Shown here piece after piece: positions 27,039 to 36,371 of a stretch of 64,000 bases of DNA. The position numbers and the translations under genes were made by a program. The stretch is from Rhodopseudomonas rhenobacensis (GTDB lineage: Bacteria > Pseudomonadota > Alphaproteobacteria > Rhizobiales > Xanthobacteraceae): the NCBI RefSeq assembly GCF_014203125.1, contig NZ_JACHIH010000002.1, positions 1 through 64,000 of the forward strand, in the 5' to 3' direction. Below the pieces are notes generated by a model, which was not told the DNA's origin, made no database searches, and saw only the letters and a list, made by a program, of their open reading frames with translations. Every line of letters begins with the position of its first letter. Within the stretch, counting starts at the first letter, position 1.

Positions 27039-27773
27039 ATGACCCCAGAAGGCCAGCCCGAATCGCCGTCCCCATCCAGCGCGCGGCGCGCCGCCGCGTT
27101 CGGCGTGCATTTGTTGACGGCGCTGGGCGCCGGGCTCGCGCTGCTCGCTCTGCTGGAAGCGGTCCGCGAGCATTGGGCGGCGATGTTCGGTTGGCTCGGC
27201 GTGGCGCTGTTGGTCGACGGGCTCGACGGACCGCTGGCGCGGCGGCTCGACGTGGCGCGGCTGCAGCCGGACTGGTCCGGCGATACGCTCGACCTGGTGG
27301 TCGACTTCGTCACCTACGTGTTCGTGCCGGCCTATGCGATCACCGCCAGCGGCATGCTCTTGCCGCTCGCGGCCCCGCTGCTCGGCATCGGCATCGTGAT
27401 GAGCAGCGCCTTGTACTTCGCCGACCGCCGCATGAAGACCGCGGACAATCACTTCCGCGGTTTTCCGGCGCTGTGGAACGCGGCGGCGTTCTACCTGTTT
27501 CTGCTGCATCCCGCGCCATGGCTGGCGAGCCTCGCCATGGCGGCGCTGATCGTGCTGACCTTCGTGCCGTTCCATGTGATTCATCCGGTGCGGGTGCAAC
27601 GGCTGCGGATCTTCAACCTTGCGCTGATCGCGCTGTGGGCGGTGCTCGCGGTATACGTGCTGGCCGAGGATTTCCGCGTGAGCCTTGCGGTCGCCACCGC
27701 GCTGTGCGCGATTGCGCTTTATATCGGCTGCGGCGACGCGGTCATTCGGCTATTGAGCCGACTCCGCCGATGA
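27039..27773 (+). CDS. pcs: Phosphatidylcholine synthase (CDP-DAG:choline phosphatidyltransferase)
   Basis: Pcs condenses CDP-diacylglycerol with choline to make phosphatidylcholine, a pathway typical of plant- and animal-associated alphaproteobacteria. The 244-aa membrane protein has about seven helices. It carries the modified CDP-alcohol phosphatidyltransferase motif: DGLDGPLARRLDVA (residues about 61-74), then SGDTLDLVVDFVTYVFVP, supplying the conserved Asp residues. That spacing is specific to Pcs. The start is ATG 27039. The gene is monocistronic and divergent from the UbiH-like gene. Confidence 0.95.
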   Translation: MTPEGQPESPSPSSARRAAAFGVHLLTALGAGLALLALLEAVREHWAAMFGWLGVALLVDGLDGPLARRLDVARLQPDWSGDTLDLVVDFVTYVFVPAYAITASGMLLPLAAPLLGIGIVMSSALYFADRRMKTADNHFRGFPALWNAAAFYLFLLHPAPWLASLAMAALIVLTFVPFHVIHPVRVQRLRIFNLALIALWAVLAVYVLAEDFRVSLAVATALCAIALYIGCGDAVIRLLSRLRR

Positions 27774-27897
27774 GCGTGAGCGAGCGCTGATAGGCCCGGA
27801 AACTAAGCCGAGCAAGGCCGGCGCGACATGATGCGACTCGGTTGACAATGCTGCGACGATAGCCTTCGTTTGGCGCGACGATTTCGAGGAGGACGGG

Positions 27898-28872
27898 ATG
27901 ACGAAGGCGGTACGGGTGCACAAGGTCGGAGGACCGGAAGCCCTGGTCTATGAGGCGATCGATCTGCCGGAGCCGGGGACCGGCGAGGTGCGGATTCGCC
28001 AGCACGCCGTCGGCCTGAACTTCATCGACGTCTATTTCCGCACCGGCCTCTACAAGGCGCCCGGGCTGCCGTTCATTCCCGGCAACGAGGCGGCCGGTGA
28101 GGTGGTCGCGGTCGGCCCCGGGGTGACCAATTTCCACCCCGGCGACCGCGTCGCTTATTACTACAACCTCGGCGCCTATGCCACCGAGCGCAACATCCCG
28201 GCCGACAAGCTGGTGAAGCTGCCGGATCACATCACCTACGAGCAGGGCGCCGTGCTGATGCTGAAGGGGCTGACGGTGTGGTACCTGCTGCACAAGACCT
28301 TCAGGGTCGAGCCCGGGCACCGCGTGCTGATTCACGCCGCGGCCGGCGGCATCGGGCTGCTCGCATGTCAGTGGGCCAAGGCGCTCGGCGCCAACGTGAT
28401 CGGCACCGTGGGCTCGAAGGCCAAGGCGGAGCTCGCGCTGCAGGCGGGCTGCGACCACGTCATCATCTACACCGAGGAAGACTTCGTCGCGCGAATCAAG
28501 CAGATCAGCCGCAACGAACTCTGCGACGTGGTCTATGACGGCGTCGGCAAGACGACGTTTCCGGGCTCGCTGTCCTGCATCAAGCCGCGCGGACTATTCG
28601 TCAGCTTCGGCAACGCGTCGGGCCCGGTGCCGCCGTTCGCGCTGACCGAGCTCAACAATCACGGCTCGCTGTTCGCCACGCGGCCGAAGCTCAACGACTA
28701 CATCAGCAAGCGTTCGGAACTGATCGAAGGCGCCGACGCGCTGTTCTCGGCGATCATCGAGGGCACGCTGCACATCCAGATCAACCACGCCTACGCGCTG
28801 AAAGACGTCGCCAAGGCGCATATCGATCTGGAGAGCCGCGCGACCACGGGCGCGTCGATTTTGAAGCCGTAG
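27898..28872 (+). CDS. NADPH:quinone reductase, zeta-crystallin type
   Basis: This 324-aa soluble medium-chain reductase lacks zinc ligands, as expected of QOR/zeta-crystallin proteins. The N-terminal catalytic domain has HAVGLNFIDVYFRTGLYK and PFIPGNEAAGEVVAVGPGV. The Rossmann fold carries the nucleotide-binding AAAGGIGLLACQWAKALGA near residue 150. It probably reduces quinones by one electron with NADPH. GGAGGACGGG precedes the start. A repeat array separates it from rimO. The physiological substrate is not shown by the sequence. Confidence 0.92.
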   Translation: MTKAVRVHKVGGPEALVYEAIDLPEPGTGEVRIRQHAVGLNFIDVYFRTGLYKAPGLPFIPGNEAAGEVVAVGPGVTNFHPGDRVAYYYNLGAYATERNIPADKLVKLPDHITYEQGAVLMLKGLTVWYLLHKTFRVEPGHRVLIHAAAGGIGLLACQWAKALGANVIGTVGSKAKAELALQAGCDHVIIYTEEDFVARIKQISRNELCDVVYDGVGKTTFPGSLSCIKPRGLFVSFGNASGPVPPFALTELNNHGSLFATRPKLNDYISKRSELIEGADALFSAIIEGTLHIQINHAYALKDVAKAHIDLESRATTGASILKP

Positions 28873-28919
28873 AAGAGGATCGTCGTTCATCCCGGCTACA
28901 CTCTTCGAGCTCAGGAAAC

Positions 28920-29051
28920 GTGCCCCGGACAAAGCACGCCACGCCCATGGGCGTGGTGTGCTGCAGAGCCGGGGCCGTTACGGAACGCGGCACGCGTAAC
29001 GGTCCCGGTTCTGCGGAGCAGCGCCAAGGCGCTGCGCCGCGCCCGGGACAC
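28920..29051. repeat. Palindromic intergenic repeat, family B (CCGGGGC..CCCGGGACAC type)
   Basis: The outer arms GTGCCCCGGAC and GCCCGGGACAC enclose several nested hairpins: GCACGCCACGCCC/GGGCGTGGTGTGC, CGTTACG/CGTAACG and AGCGCC-AA-GGCGCT. It lies between the convergent ends of the quinone reductase and rimO genes. A related copy is at 36846-36964; the shared core includes CCGGGGCCGTTACGG, CGGTCCCGG and GCGGAGCAGCG. Confidence 0.85.
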
Positions 29052-29069
29052 GACGCCTTCTGGTTTGCT

Positions 29070-30395
29070 CTAAAACCCCGCCACCGTGCCGTGCAGATCG
29101 TAGGCGTCGGCGCGTTCGATCTTGGCGGTGACGATCTCGCCGACCCGCAGCGGGCGGCGGCTGGTGAGGTACACGCTGCCGTCGATCTGCGGCGCGTCGG
29201 CTTTCGAGCGGCCCTTCGACACCGTCGGTCCGACCTCGTCGATGATCACCTGCTGCCTGGTGCCGACCTTGCGCTTCAGCCGCCGCGCCGAAATCTTCTG
29301 CTGCCGCGCCATCAGCGCGTTCCAGCGCTCGGTCTTGACCTCGTCGCTGACCTGACCCTGCAGCGCGTTCGAGGTGGCACCGCGCACCGCTTCGTATTTG
29401 AACGCGCCGACGCGATCGATCTCGGCCTGCTCGAGCCAATCCAACAAGTAAGCGAAGTCGCTGTCGGTCTCGCCGGGGAAGCCGACGATGAAGGTCGAGC
29501 GCAATGTTAGTTCAGGGCACTGCTCGCGCCAGCGCTTGATCCGCGCCAGCGTCTTGTCCTGCGCCGCAGGGCGCTTCATCTGCTTCAGCACATCGGGGCT
29601 GGCGTGCTGGAACGGGATGTCGAGATAGGGCAGCACCTTGCCCTGCGTCATCAGCTCGATCACCTCGTCGACATGCGGGTAGGGATAGACGTATTGCAGC
29701 CGGACCCAGGCGCCGAGTTCGCCGAGTTCTTTGGCGAGATCGTAGAACCGGGCGCGTACGCTGCGATCCTGCCACGGGCTCTCGGCGTATTTCAGATCGA
29801 CGCCGTAGGCCGAGGTGTCTTGCGACACTACCAGCAATTCCTTGACGCCCGCCTTCACCAGCTTCTCGGCCTCGCGCAACACCTCGCCGGCCGGGCGCGA
29901 CACCAGATCGCCGCGCAGCTTCGGGATGATGCAGAAGCTGCAGCGATTGTTGCAGCCCTCGGAAATCTTCAAGTAAGCGTAGTGCCGCGGCGTCAGCTTG
30001 ATGCCCTGCGCCGGCACCAGATCGAGATGCGGATTGTGCAGCGGCGGCAGCGCGCGATGCACCGCGTCGAGCACGCTCTCATATTGCTGCGGGCCGGTGA
30101 TCGACAACAGGTTGGGGTAGGCGGCCTCGATCTGTTCGGGTTCGGCGCCCATGCAGCCGGTGACGATCACCTTGCCGTTGGCGGCCATGGCTTCGCCGAT
30201 CGCGCCGAGCGACTCTTTCTTAGCGCTGTCGAGAAAGCCGCAGGTGTTGACGATCACCAGATCGGCGCCGTCGTGCTTGCGCGCGAGCTCATAGCCCTCG
30301 GCGCGCAGCCTGGTGATGATGCGTTCGGAATCCACCAGCGCCTTCGGGCACCCGAGCGAAACGAAGCTGACTTTGGGCGCAGCCGCCTGGTTCAT
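29070..30395 (-). CDS. rimO: Ribosomal protein S12 methylthiotransferase RimO
   Basis: RimO is a radical-SAM enzyme that methylthiolates Asp of ribosomal protein S12. The 441-aa protein shows three domains. The N-terminal UPF0004 domain has cluster cysteines Cys16, Cys52 and Cys81 ([22 protein letters not shown]). The radical-SAM domain has Cys148-x3-Cys152-x2-Cys155 in GCNNRCSFC, and a C-terminal TRAM domain follows. [12 protein letters not shown] separates RimO from MiaB. The gene is monocistronic. The N-terminus [15 protein letters not shown] fits the family. Confidence 0.96.
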   Translation of the reverse strand: MNQAAAPKVSFVSLGCPKALVDSERIITRLRAEGYELARKHDGADLVIVNTCGFLDSAKKESLGAIGEAMAANGKVIVTGCMGAEPEQIEAAYPNLLSITGPQQYESVLDAVHRALPPLHNPHLDLVPAQGIKLTPRHYAYLKISEGCNNRCSFCIIPKLRGDLVSRPAGEVLREAEKLVKAGVKELLVVSQDTSAYGVDLKYAESPWQDRSVRARFYDLAKELGELGAWVRLQYVYPYPHVDEVIELMTQGKVLPYLDIPFQHASPDVLKQMKRPAAQDKTLARIKRWREQCPELTLRSTFIVGFPGETDSDFAYLLDWLEQAEIDRVGAFKYEAVRGATSNALQGQVSDEVKTERWNALMARQQKISARRLKRKVGTRQQVIIDEVGPTVSKGRSKADAPQIDGSVYLTSRRPLRVGEIVTAKIERADAYDLHGTVAGF

Positions 30396-30630
30396 GATCT
30401 GATCTGTCCGGTTGAAGGGCAGGAGCTAACCCCGATCCGGACACAATACAAGGCTGCACCGGGTTCCGGAGGCGGTCGGGGCGGCGAATGAAACCGCTGT
30501 GGCAAACCTAAGGCAGAGAAAAATCGCCCCGTTTGCGGCCCCGGCGCGGCGCCGGCATCGCTATTTTCGCGGTCCCCTTGTCCGTCGCCGCTTCGTCGTT
30601 TCCTATGCGGGGACGATGTGGAGACGGACC

Positions 30631-30777
30631 ATGAGCGAGTCATCTTGGGAGAGCAGGTTGGAGCTGCCGGCGGCGCCGGCGCGGCTGCGCCAGCAGATCG
30701 CCGAGCTGGTTCCCTATGCGGCGCTGGCGCTGATCGCTGCGGTGATCTTCGGAACCCTGTCGACCCACCCGTTCTGA
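30631..30777 (+). CDS. Single-helix membrane peptide of 48 aa, function unknown
   Basis: The short frame starts MSESSWESRLELPAAPARLR and ends in one strong transmembrane helix (VPYAALALIAAVIFGTLSTH). A start five codons earlier (ATG 30616) is possible. It lies between divergent rimO and the 3' end of pxpA, 4 bp from the pxpA stop. The charged amphipathic head and clean hydrophobic tail suggest a real tail-anchored peptide, but with this length the coding call is tentative. Confidence 0.5.
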   Translation: MSESSWESRLELPAAPARLRQQIAELVPYAALALIAAVIFGTLSTHPF

Positions 30778-30781
30778 GCGC

Positions 30782-31549
30782 TCAAGCCCCGGCGAACGGC
30801 GCGACCGCGATCCCGGCGGCTTTCAGTGCTTGCCGAACGCCGCGGGCAATCTCGACTGCACCCGGCGTATCGCCGTGGATGCACACCGTGTCGGTGCGCA
30901 TCTTGATCAGCTTGCCGGTGACCGAGACCACGGCGCCGTCCTCGACCATCCGCACCACGCGCTCGGCGATCTTCGAAGGATCGTGCAGCACCGCGCCGGG
31001 CTTCTTGCGCGACACCAGCGTGGCGTCGTCCTCATAGGCGCGGTCGGCGAACACTTCATGCGCCAGCGGCAGCCCGGCGGCTTCGCCGGCCTTCACCAGC
31101 CGCGAATTCGCCAGCACCACGAAGATCAGATTGCGGTCGACCGCCTTGATCGCGGCGGCGATGGCGTTCGCCGTCATGTCGTCCTCGCAGGCGACGTTGG
31201 ACAACGCGCCGTGCGCCTTGACGTGGGTCACCTTGTGGCCGGCGAGGGAGGCGACCGCCTGCAGCGCGCCGATCTGATACGCCACCAGATTTTCGATCTC
31301 GGCGGCGCTGAGGCCGGCGACCGGGCGGCGGCCGAAGCCGTGCAGGTCGCGGTAGCCGGGATGCGCGCCGATGCTGACGCCGCCGGCTTTCGCCAATGCC
31401 ACGGTGGCACGCATGATGTCGGCGTCGCCGGCGTGAAAGCCGCAGGCGATGTTGACGCTGCTGGCGAGCTCGATCATCGCCGCGTCGTTGCCCATCTGCC
31501 AGGCGCCAAAGCCCTCGCCGAGATCGCAGTTCAGATCGATGGTGGTCAT
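30782..31549 (-). CDS. pxpA: 5-oxoprolinase subunit A (LamB/YcsF family)
   Basis: PxpA, with PxpB and PxpC, hydrolyses 5-oxoproline (a by-product of glutamine cyclisation) to glutamate using ATP. The 255-aa protein opens with the family signature [14 protein letters not shown], then IACGFHAGD and [16 protein letters not shown]. The length is normal. It is the last gene of the reverse-strand pxpB-pxpC-pxpA group, separated from pxpC by 85 bp that contain a strong hairpin. Confidence 0.95.
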   Translation of the reverse strand: MTTIDLNCDLGEGFGAWQMGNDAAMIELASSVNIACGFHAGDADIMRATVALAKAGGVSIGAHPGYRDLHGFGRRPVAGLSAAEIENLVAYQIGALQAVASLAGHKVTHVKAHGALSNVACEDDMTANAIAAAIKAVDRNLIFVVLANSRLVKAGEAAGLPLAHEVFADRAYEDDATLVSRKKPGAVLHDPSKIAERVVRMVEDGAVVSVTGKLIKMRTDTVCIHGDTPGAVEIARGVRQALKAAGIAVAPFAGA

Positions 31550-31598
31550 GTGACTACTTCATTCCGTTGGATTTGACGGATTGTTTGCGCACGATCGT

Positions 31599-31626
31599 GT
31601 GCGAAAATCGAGAGCGATTTTCGCAC
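31599..31626 (-). promoter_or_regulatory. Perfect hairpin between pxpC and pxpA
   Basis: GTGCGAAAATCG-agag-CGATTTTCGCAC is a perfect 12-bp inverted repeat with a 4-nt loop. It lies 8 bp beyond the pxpC stop and about 50 bp before the pxpA start. Next to it (about 31587-31602) is a second, imperfect palindrome around GCACGATCGTG. With no long U-run it looks more like an RNA-stability or processing hairpin, or a REP-like element, than a simple terminator. Confidence 0.55.
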
Positions 31627-31634
31627 GTCATGCA

Positions 31635-32639
31635 TCAGCCGTCGAACGCGCTGACCGCGATGCCGGCGACGTTGGCGCGATGCAAGGCCTCGAGGTCGAG
31701 CCAGGAGCTGCGCGCGGCGCGGACCAGGCCGGGCAGGCCGCGCAGCAGCTTGGCCATCGCCCGGTACTCGGCCTGCGCTTCCGCCATGGTAACGGCCTTG
31801 AAGCGGAAGCCGCGTCCGGCCTGGGTCTGCGCCAGCCGGCTGAGATCGGCGGTGATCACGGTGGCGATCTTCGGATAGCCGCCGGTGGTGCCGCGATCGG
31901 GCATCAGCACGATCGGCAGGCCGTTGCCGGGAATCTGGATGCTGCCGTTCACGGTGCCGTCGGACACCACGTTGTGGCCGTGCAGATGCGGGATGCTCTC
32001 GCCTTCGAGCCGGTAGCCCATTCGGTCGCTCGCCGCCGAGACCCGCCACTCGGCGTCGAGAAACGCCTGCACGGCGTCGCCGAACTCGTCATGCTGCGGC
32101 CCCAGCACGACGCGGATCGGCTGCTCGGATTGGACGGGCAGGTCGATGCTCTGATCGGGCAGCTCGCGGGCGAAACTGGCGGCGATTTCGTCGCCGGGCT
32201 GCAATGGCCGCGGATACGGACTGCCGAGCCCGGCGCGGGCGTTGACCGCGAGGCTGCCGAACATCAGCTCGCCCTTGATGCCGCCTTCCAGTGCCAGATA
32301 ACTGAACACCCCGCCGCGCGCGACGCCGAGCGTCAGCACGTCGCCGTCGGCGAGCGTGACGGAGCTGTTATGCGGCAGCGGCCGGCCCGAGATATCCGCA
32401 GGACGCTGCGCGCCGCTGAGTGCCACGCGTAGCGCGCCGCGCGCGGTGAACGAAGCGCCGAGCGGGCCGATTTCGATCGCGGCTGCGAACGCCGCGTTGC
32501 CGAGCAGCGCATTGCCGGCGGCGAGCGCCAGCGGATCCATCGCGCCGCTCGGCGGCAGGCCGTAGCGTTGCGTACCGTGCCGGCCGGCATCCTGCACCGA
32601 GGTCGCGGGCCCGACGGCGTTGATGATCAGCTTGCTCAT
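31635..32639 (-). CDS. pxpC: 5-oxoprolinase subunit C (KipA/biotin-dependent carboxyltransferase family)
   Basis: The 334-aa subunit of the prokaryotic 5-oxoprolinase complex starts MSKLIINAVGPATSVQDAGR. Family motifs include GLPPSGAMDPLALAAGNALLG near the N-terminus, and SDRMGYRLEGESIPH then PIVLMPDRGTTGGYPKIATV in the second half. The start is fixed by an ATGA overlap with the pxpB stop, so the two are translationally coupled. The open frame runs further into pxpB, but that part has no family similarity. Confidence 0.95.
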   Translation of the reverse strand: MSKLIINAVGPATSVQDAGRHGTQRYGLPPSGAMDPLALAAGNALLGNAAFAAAIEIGPLGASFTARGALRVALSGAQRPADISGRPLPHNSSVTLADGDVLTLGVARGGVFSYLALEGGIKGELMFGSLAVNARAGLGSPYPRPLQPGDEIAASFARELPDQSIDLPVQSEQPIRVVLGPQHDEFGDAVQAFLDAEWRVSAASDRMGYRLEGESIPHLHGHNVVSDGTVNGSIQIPGNGLPIVLMPDRGTTGGYPKIATVITADLSRLAQTQAGRGFRFKAVTMAEAQAEYRAMAKLLRGLPGLVRAARSSWLDLEALHRANVAGIAVSAFDG

Positions 32640-33370
32640 CAGGCCACCAGTTCGGCGACGACGGCGCCGCGCTCGGCGGCGGCATCCTGCTCGGCGAATT
32701 GCCGAGCGTCGATTGCGAAGAACCGCACGATGTCTCCTGGCTCCAAGAGAAAGATCGGGTCGCGATGCAGCTGATAGGTTCGCACCGGGGTGCGTCCCAA
32801 CAGATGCCAGCCGCTCGGGCCGGGCAGGCATTGCACGCCGGCCTGCACGCCGCCGATCGAGATCGTGCCGGCGGGCGTGAGTAGACGCGGGCTTTGACGG
32901 CGCGGCATCGTCAAGCTCGGATCGAGCCCGCTGAGATAGGACCAGCCCGGCGTGAAGCCGATCATCGCCACCCGGTAATCGCCGGCGGCGTGGCGCCTGA
33001 CGACTTCCTCCGGCGACAGGCCGAGCGAGGTCGCGACGTCGTCGAGATCGACGCCGTACTCACCGCCGTAGCACACCGGAATCCGCCAATGCCGGATGCT
33101 GGCCGCGGTGGATGGCGTTTCGGCTTGCGCCAGCGCGGTGAGGCGTTCGCCGAGCTCGTCGAAGCCGATTTGTTCGGGATCGTAGTGCACCAGCAGCGAG
33201 CGATAAGTCGGGACGGTTTCGCTGACGCCGGTGATCGGCGCTTCGGACAGCGCGCGATCGAGTTGAAGTACACGTTCACTGGCGCGCTGATCGATCTCAC
33301 GTCCGAACTCGACGGTGATCGCGGCGTCGCCACTGGGCAAAATGCGGGGCGGGGAAAGGGGTGCGACCAT
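32639..33370 (-). CDS. pxpB: 5-oxoprolinase subunit B (KipI family)
   Basis: The KipI-type subunit is about 243 aa. An N-terminal domain starts ILPSGDAAITVEFGREID, and a C-terminal cyclophilin-like domain has RHAAGDYRVAMIGFTPGWSY, PRLLTPAGTISIGGVQ and PGPSGWHLLGRTP. The frame extends five codons to a GTG at 33385. I prefer ATG 33370 because family members start near this point, although the GGAGG just upstream is unusually close. It is the first gene of the pxpBCA operon. Confidence 0.93.
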   Translation of the reverse strand: MVAPLSPPRILPSGDAAITVEFGREIDQRASERVLQLDRALSEAPITGVSETVPTYRSLLVHYDPEQIGFDELGERLTALAQAETPSTAASIRHWRIPVCYGGEYGVDLDDVATSLGLSPEEVVRRHAAGDYRVAMIGFTPGWSYLSGLDPSLTMPRRQSPRLLTPAGTISIGGVQAGVQCLPGPSGWHLLGRTPVRTYQLHRDPIFLLEPGDIVRFFAIDARQFAEQDAAAERGAVVAELVA

Positions 33371-33590
33371 AGCCTCCAAGCTCACTCGTTGAATGTCTCA
33401 TAGCGCGTTTCAACGCCGAGTAAAATTCACATCGCGCGGAGCGCTGTGGGCATAAGTATGCGGGCCACACCCCGATAAACTCCGCTGATGGGTGGTTGGT
33501 TTCACAGCGCAGTTGCCTGTTTACGCGGCTTGACGCCGCATCCGTCAGCAGCAAGATGCGGCTCCAGTTCATCTCACCGGAAGCTCATTC

Positions 33591-34295
33591 ATGTCGTTGA
33601 CCGCCGAAGCCAAAGCCACTCTTTCTCGCATCTCCACCGCGACCATCACCACCGTGCTGCTGAAGAAGGGGCTGCGCAATGTCTGGATGCGCGGCGCGCG
33701 TCCGCTGCGTCCCGGGCAGCAGCGTCTGGTCGGCGAAGTGTTCACGCTGCGCTTCGTGCCGGCGCGCGAGGATCTGGCGACGCCGGCGTCGTGGTCGTCG
33801 CCGATCTCGACCCGCACCGCGATCGAGGCGATGCCGGAAGGCTGCATCGCCGTGGTCGACGCGATGGGCGTCAGCGATGCCGGCATCTTCGGTGACATTC
33901 TTTGCGCGCGGATGGCCAAGCGCAACGTCGCGGCATTGATCACCGACGGTGTGGTGCGCGATCTCGAAGGCGTGCTTGGCACCGGACTGCCGGTGTGGTG
34001 CAACGGCGCGGCCGCGCCGCCCTCGGTCGCCGGTCTCACCTTTGTCGGCTGGGGCGAGCCGATCGGCTGCGGCGGCGTCGCGGTGTTTCCGGGCGACGTG
34101 GTGGTCGCCGATCAGGATGGCGCGGTGCTGATCCCGCAGGCGTTGCTCGATCAGGTCTTGGCCGAAGGCGAAGAGCAGGAACGGATGGAAGGCTGGATCG
34201 TCAACGAGGTCAACGCCGGCGCCGAGCTGCCGGGCCTCTATCCGATGAACGACGCCACCAAGGCGCGCTACGCCGCCTGGAAGGCCAAGGGGTAA
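33591..34295 (+). CDS. RraA-family protein (4-hydroxy-4-methyl-2-oxoglutarate aldolase-like)
   Basis: This 234-aa soluble protein has the RraA/HMG aldolase fold: GVSDAGIFGDILCARMAKRN, ALITDGVVRDLEGVLGTGLP and the active-site-like segment CGGVAVFPGDVVVADQDGAV. Proteins of this fold are either class II pyruvate aldolases or RNase E regulators. The RDLEG and PGDxxxxDxDG residues are retained, so aldolase activity is possible. It is followed by a cupin gene 78 bp downstream on the same strand. Confidence 0.85.
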   Translation: MSLTAEAKATLSRISTATITTVLLKKGLRNVWMRGARPLRPGQQRLVGEVFTLRFVPAREDLATPASWSSPISTRTAIEAMPEGCIAVVDAMGVSDAGIFGDILCARMAKRNVAALITDGVVRDLEGVLGTGLPVWCNGAAAPPSVAGLTFVGWGEPIGCGGVAVFPGDVVVADQDGAVLIPQALLDQVLAEGEEQERMEGWIVNEVNAGAELPGLYPMNDATKARYAAWKAKG

Positions 34296-34373
34296 GCAAG
34301 GGCTAACCGGGCGACTCGGCACTGCAATCAAAAACAAGCGCGGCCAATCATGGCCGCGCGCAGGGAGGTCACC

Positions 34374-34781
34374 ATGGAGATCTATCAGGCCGGCTCGCGG
34401 CCGACGCGCCGCGCGCCGACGGACTATTTCACCGGCACGGTGTGGCAGGATGCGATCGTGGCGGCGCCGGCGCCGGCACGGGTGATGGCGACCCGGGTGG
34501 CGTTCGAGCCCGGCGCCCGCACCCATTGGCACACCCATCCGCTTGGCCAGACGCTCTATGTGGTCGACGGCGTCGGCCGGGTGCAGGTCGAAGGCGGTCC
34601 GCTGCGGGAGATCCGCGCCGGCGACACGGTGTGGATCCCGCCCGGCGAAAAGCACTGGCATGGTGCGGCGCCCGGCAACGGCATGACCCATATCGCGATG
34701 CAGGAGGCGCTGGACGGCAGCTTCGCCACCTGGCTGGAGCAGGTCAGCGACGCCGATTACGCGGCTCCCGTGGCGTCCTGA
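34374..34781 (+). CDS. Cupin-domain protein
   Basis: This 135-residue single-cupin protein has metal-ligand motif 1, [16 protein letters not shown] (around residues 44-59), and motif 2, [10 protein letters not shown]. It is a small conserved cupin of the carboxymuconolactone-decarboxylase-associated or quercetinase-like type, with no assigned substrate. A strong GGAGGT ribosome site sits just before ATG 34374, which rules out the in-frame upstream ATG at 34350. The adjacent RraA-like aldolase gene suggests a shared catabolic role (inference). Confidence 0.85.
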   Translation: MEIYQAGSRPTRRAPTDYFTGTVWQDAIVAAPAPARVMATRVAFEPGARTHWHTHPLGQTLYVVDGVGRVQVEGGPLREIRAGDTVWIPPGEKHWHGAAPGNGMTHIAMQEALDGSFATWLEQVSDADYAAPVAS

Positions 34782-34957
34782 CGGCTTGCCCGATCGGTTC
34801 GGGAGGCCGCTGGCGTTCCGGGCGCAATGAGACCGACGCAGGGGTGGCGATCCGGAGACGGACCTTTCGCCGCCGCGGCAGACCCGGTATGAATTGCTTT
34901 GAATTTAGTCAGGCGCGGCGCGTTGATGCGAAGCCGCGACGAGTCAGGAGAATAGCT

Positions 34958-35848
34958 TTGGCCACCACAGCCGCATTTCGGGGGTCTTTCACCGCCCTGG
35001 TCACGCCCTTCAAGAATGGTTCGCTCGACGAAGACGCGTTTCGCAAGCTGGTGGACTGGCAGATTTCCGAAGGAACCGCCGGCCTGGTGCCGGTCGGCAC
35101 GACCGGAGAGAGTCCCACGCTCAGCCATGCCGAGCACCACAAGGTGGTGGAATGGTGCGTCCAGGAATCCAAGGGCCGGGTTCCGGTGATCGCCGGCGCC
35201 GGCTCCAATTCCACCAAGGAGGCCGTCGAACTGGCCAAGCACGCCGAAGCCGCGGGCGCCGACGCGGTGCTGGTGGTGACGCCGTATTACAACAAGCCGA
35301 CCCAGGAGGGCATGTATCTGCACTTCAAGGCGGTGAACGATGCGATCGGCATTCCGATCATCATCTACAACATCCCGCCGCGCTCGGTGGTCGACATGTC
35401 GGTCGAGACTATGACGCGGCTGTACGAATTGAAGAACATCGCCGGCGTCAAGGATGCCACCGCCAATCTCGCCCGGGTGTCGCTGCAGCGCCATGCCATG
35501 GGACCGGATTTCATCCAGCTCTCCGGCGAGGACATGACCGCGTTGGCCTATATGGCGGCGGGCGGCCATGGCTGCATCTCGGTGGTGTCGAATGTGGCGC
35601 CGAAGCCCTGCGCGGATCTGATGACGGCCGTGTTCAAGGGCGACTATGCGGCGGCGCTGAAGGTGCAGGACCGCTTGGTGCCGCTGCACGACGCGGTGTT
35701 CAAGGAGCCCGGCGTCTCCGGCGCCAAGCACGGCCTGGCGCTGCTCGGCCGGATCCAGGAAGAGGTGCGGTTGCCGCTGATCCCGGTGACCGAGCCGACC
35801 CGCGCGGTGATCCGCAGCGCGATGATGCATGCCGGGCTGATCAATTAG
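34958..35848 (+). CDS. dapA: 4-hydroxy-tetrahydrodipicolinate synthase (TTG start)
   Basis: DapA condenses pyruvate and aspartate semialdehyde in the lysine/diaminopimelate pathway. The protein is 296 aa with [37 protein letters not shown], the catalytic-Tyr motif [13 protein letters not shown] and the Schiff-base Lys in [11 protein letters not shown]. The start appears to be TTG 34958: an AGGAG at 34946-34950 is spaced 7 nt before it, and the N-terminus [12 protein letters not shown] fits the family. The nearest in-frame ATG (34888) adds an unlikely basic extension. Confidence 0.95.
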   Translation: MATTAAFRGSFTALVTPFKNGSLDEDAFRKLVDWQISEGTAGLVPVGTTGESPTLSHAEHHKVVEWCVQESKGRVPVIAGAGSNSTKEAVELAKHAEAAGADAVLVVTPYYNKPTQEGMYLHFKAVNDAIGIPIIIYNIPPRSVVDMSVETMTRLYELKNIAGVKDATANLARVSLQRHAMGPDFIQLSGEDMTALAYMAAGGHGCISVVSNVAPKPCADLMTAVFKGDYAAALKVQDRLVPLHDAVFKEPGVSGAKHGLALLGRIQEEVRLPLIPVTEPTRAVIRSAMMHAGLIN

Positions 35849-35894
35849 CCCGCCCGGCCGCGGCGTCGGCGCGCAACCACGCGGGAGGATCGCC

Positions 35895-36305
35895 GTGCTG
35901 AAGGAATTCCGCGAATTCGCCATGAAGGGCAACGTCGTCGATCTGGCAGTCGGCGTCATCATCGGGGCTGCGTTCGGCGCGATCGTGTCCTCGCTGGTCG
36001 GCGACATCATCATGCCGCTGATCGGTGCGATCACCGGTGGGCTCGACTTCTCGAACTACTTCACCGGGCTGTCGAACGCGGTGACCGCGACCAACCTCGC
36101 CGACGCCAAGAAGCAGGGCGCGGTGCTGGCCTGGGGCAATTTCCTCACCCTGACGCTGAACTTCCTGATCGTCGCCTTCGTGCTGTTCATGGTGATCCGC
36201 TTCATGAACCGGTTGAAGCGCAACGACGACGCGAAGCCGGCGCCTAAGCCGACCCGGGAAGAAGAGCTGTTGACCGAAATTCGCGATCTGCTGAAGACCA
36301 GATAG
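35895..36305 (+). CDS. mscL: Large-conductance mechanosensitive channel MscL (GTG start)
   Basis: The 136-aa pentameric inner-membrane channel opens under hypo-osmotic shock. It reads [20 protein letters not shown] (N-terminal helix and TM1), continues [20 protein letters not shown], then TM2 ([20 protein letters not shown]), and ends with the charged C-terminal helix [13 protein letters not shown]. The length is normal. GTG 35895 is preceded by a good GGGAGG. Because cyclic glucans also buffer osmotic stress, mscL and ndvBC are functional partners, though unlinked. Confidence 0.97.
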   Translation: MLKEFREFAMKGNVVDLAVGVIIGAAFGAIVSSLVGDIIMPLIGAITGGLDFSNYFTGLSNAVTATNLADAKKQGAVLAWGNFLTLTLNFLIVAFVLFMVIRFMNRLKRNDDAKPAPKPTREEELLTEIRDLLKTR

Positions 36306-36371
36306 ACTAGACGTCGTGGCCGGGCGTTGTCCGAACCGAACCCGAGCGAACGCCCAAAGGCAATTTGAGAT

